A stretch of 5,816 nt of DNA, from assembly GCA_025462785.1 (NCBI GenBank), contig JAOAPG010000018.1, positions 1-5,816 of the forward strand, written 5' to 3'. This DNA comes from Acidobacteriaceae bacterium (GTDB lineage: Bacteria; Acidobacteriota; Terriglobia; Terriglobales; Acidobacteriaceae). The position numbers were made by a program, and so were the translations under genes. The notes under the pieces are model-generated. The model did no database searches. It was not told the origin of the DNA and saw only the letters and a program-made list of their open reading frames with translations. Position 1 is the first letter of the stretch; each line of letters begins with the position of its first letter. Below, piece by piece: positions 5,147 through 5,816 of the stretch.

Positions 5147-5816
5147 TTAGCGGGTGCTCCTAGGAACATCGGAATATAGGCTGTTGTTCGAAGCGACCCC
5201 GGAACAACGCGAACACCGATGGAGGACTTTTCCGCAACCAAAACAAGAATGCGGCAGCTGCCGGTGCGATGCAGTGGTTCTTGGAAGTACTGGAAGAGCT
5301 AGGGATCGAGTGTCGGGTGGGTCATCTGGCCAAGATCCGTGCGGCCGAGACCCGAAAACAGAAACATGATCGGCGCGATGCCCGCTTGGTATTGCAGTTG
5401 CTTGTGATGGAGGACCGCTTTCCGACGATTTGGGTGCCCTCGATCGAACAGCGGGATTTGCGAACCTTGCTGCGGGACCGACATCAGTGGGTGGAGGATG
5501 CGAACGCGATTGCAGCACACCTTGCAGGCGATCGCTCTCAATCATGCCTTGCGCCAAGGCATGCGCTGTGGAGCACGGCGGGGCAGAGCGCACTGCAAGC
5601 CTTGCCTCTGCCACCCTACACGAGTCAAAGACGAAACGAGCTACTGAGTTTGTACACGCGATTGCAAAAGCGGATTCAAGAACTGGACAAAAGAAGTGGA
5701 GTCACAGGCCCGACACAGGCCACAGGCGCGCCGGCTGCTGACGCACCCGGGCGTGGGGGGTAACCGGCTTGGCGACTGAGGTGTTTCTGGGATGCGCTAT
5801 AAACGATCTTCTTCGG
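5147..5816 (+). pseudogene. IS110-family transposase, frameshifted and running off the window
   Basis: Recognisable IS110 blocks occur in several frames. EYRLLFEAT (to 5198) carries the Glu of the DEDD nuclease domain. From 5263 come GAMQWFLEVLEELGIECRVGH and KIRAAETRKQKHDRRDARLV (the DRRDA aspartates), then RFPTIWVPSIEQRDLRTLLR. A shifted frame gives MRTRLQHTLQAIALNHALRQ (5498-5557). The original frame returns as HALWSTAGQSALQALPLPPY. A third shift gives PQARRLLTHPGVG, and another gives TGLATEVFLG at the window edge. Frame changes lie near 5494-5497, 5558, 5695 and in the G run 5755-5760, and an apparent 64-base insertion follows 5198. The 5' end is cut by the IS66 end at 5146. It is plainly non-functional. 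Confidence 0.75.
5199..5262 (+). other. 64-base segment apparently inserted in the IS110 gene
   Basis: IS110 transposases of this type normally read FEATG(A/N)MQWFL without a gap. Here FEAT ends at 5198 and GAMQWFL begins at 5263. The 64 bases between match nothing I know and shift the frame by one. No clear flanking duplication is visible. Confidence 0.35.

Noticed and set aside
5147..5614. Minus-strand 155-aa open frame opposite IS110
   Set aside because: It is antisense to clearly recognisable IS110 residues and is not protein-like.
5704..5728. Short direct repeats of ACAGGC
   Set aside because: They fall inside the IS110 coding stretch RHRPQARR and are explained by its codons; they are too few to form an array.
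1..5816. CRISPR array, tRNA or rRNA
   Set aside because: No regularly spaced repeats, cloverleaf or rRNA-like sequence was seen on either strand.

Overview
The window reads as bacterial, mid-GC accessory DNA in which most genes are broken and a few are intact. The IS66 and IS110 transposase remnants, zeta-type toxin module, F420-type nitroreductase relic, DUF1990 relic and secreted-type cupin would suit a soil bacterium. An Acidobacteriota-like host is my guess from the protein styles; there is no rRNA or other marker to test it.

Layout. (1) Positions 1-412 hold the 3' part of a small conserved hypothetical gene on the plus strand (36-230), then a hairpin. (2) Positions 413-1557 hold an intact two-gene minus-strand operon. 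A 129-aa basic protein is joined through a one-base TAATG overlap to a 251-aa zeta-toxin/P-loop kinase. Upstream lie a perfect TATAAT box and a 7-bp inverted repeat. (3) Positions 1690-2632 are a mosaic of scraps: a decayed plus-strand gene, a shred of a RelE/HigB-like toxin on the minus strand, and a cupin gene whose natural 5' end is missing. (4) Positions 2724-4740 hold a tightly packed minus-strand operon, read right to left: wax-synthase-like MBOAT acyltransferase, a 149-aa four-helix membrane protein, a DUF1990 protein, and a deazaflavin (F420)-dependent nitroreductase-family protein. The first, third and fourth are each broken (single frameshift plus 5' loss, in-frame TAA, in-frame TGA); only the membrane protein is intact. 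(5) Positions 4738-5816 hold the right end of an IS66 element that truncates the MBOAT gene, abutting an IS110-family transposase with several frameshifts that runs off the window.

Interpretation. The four-gene operon looks like a membrane-lipid or redox cluster, inferred only from family membership and coupled spacing. It appears to have been inactivated recently, because homology runs straight through the stops. The toxin-antitoxin-like pair is the only obviously complete system and may help retain a decaying island. All homology statements are from recognition of sequence motifs, not from a search.
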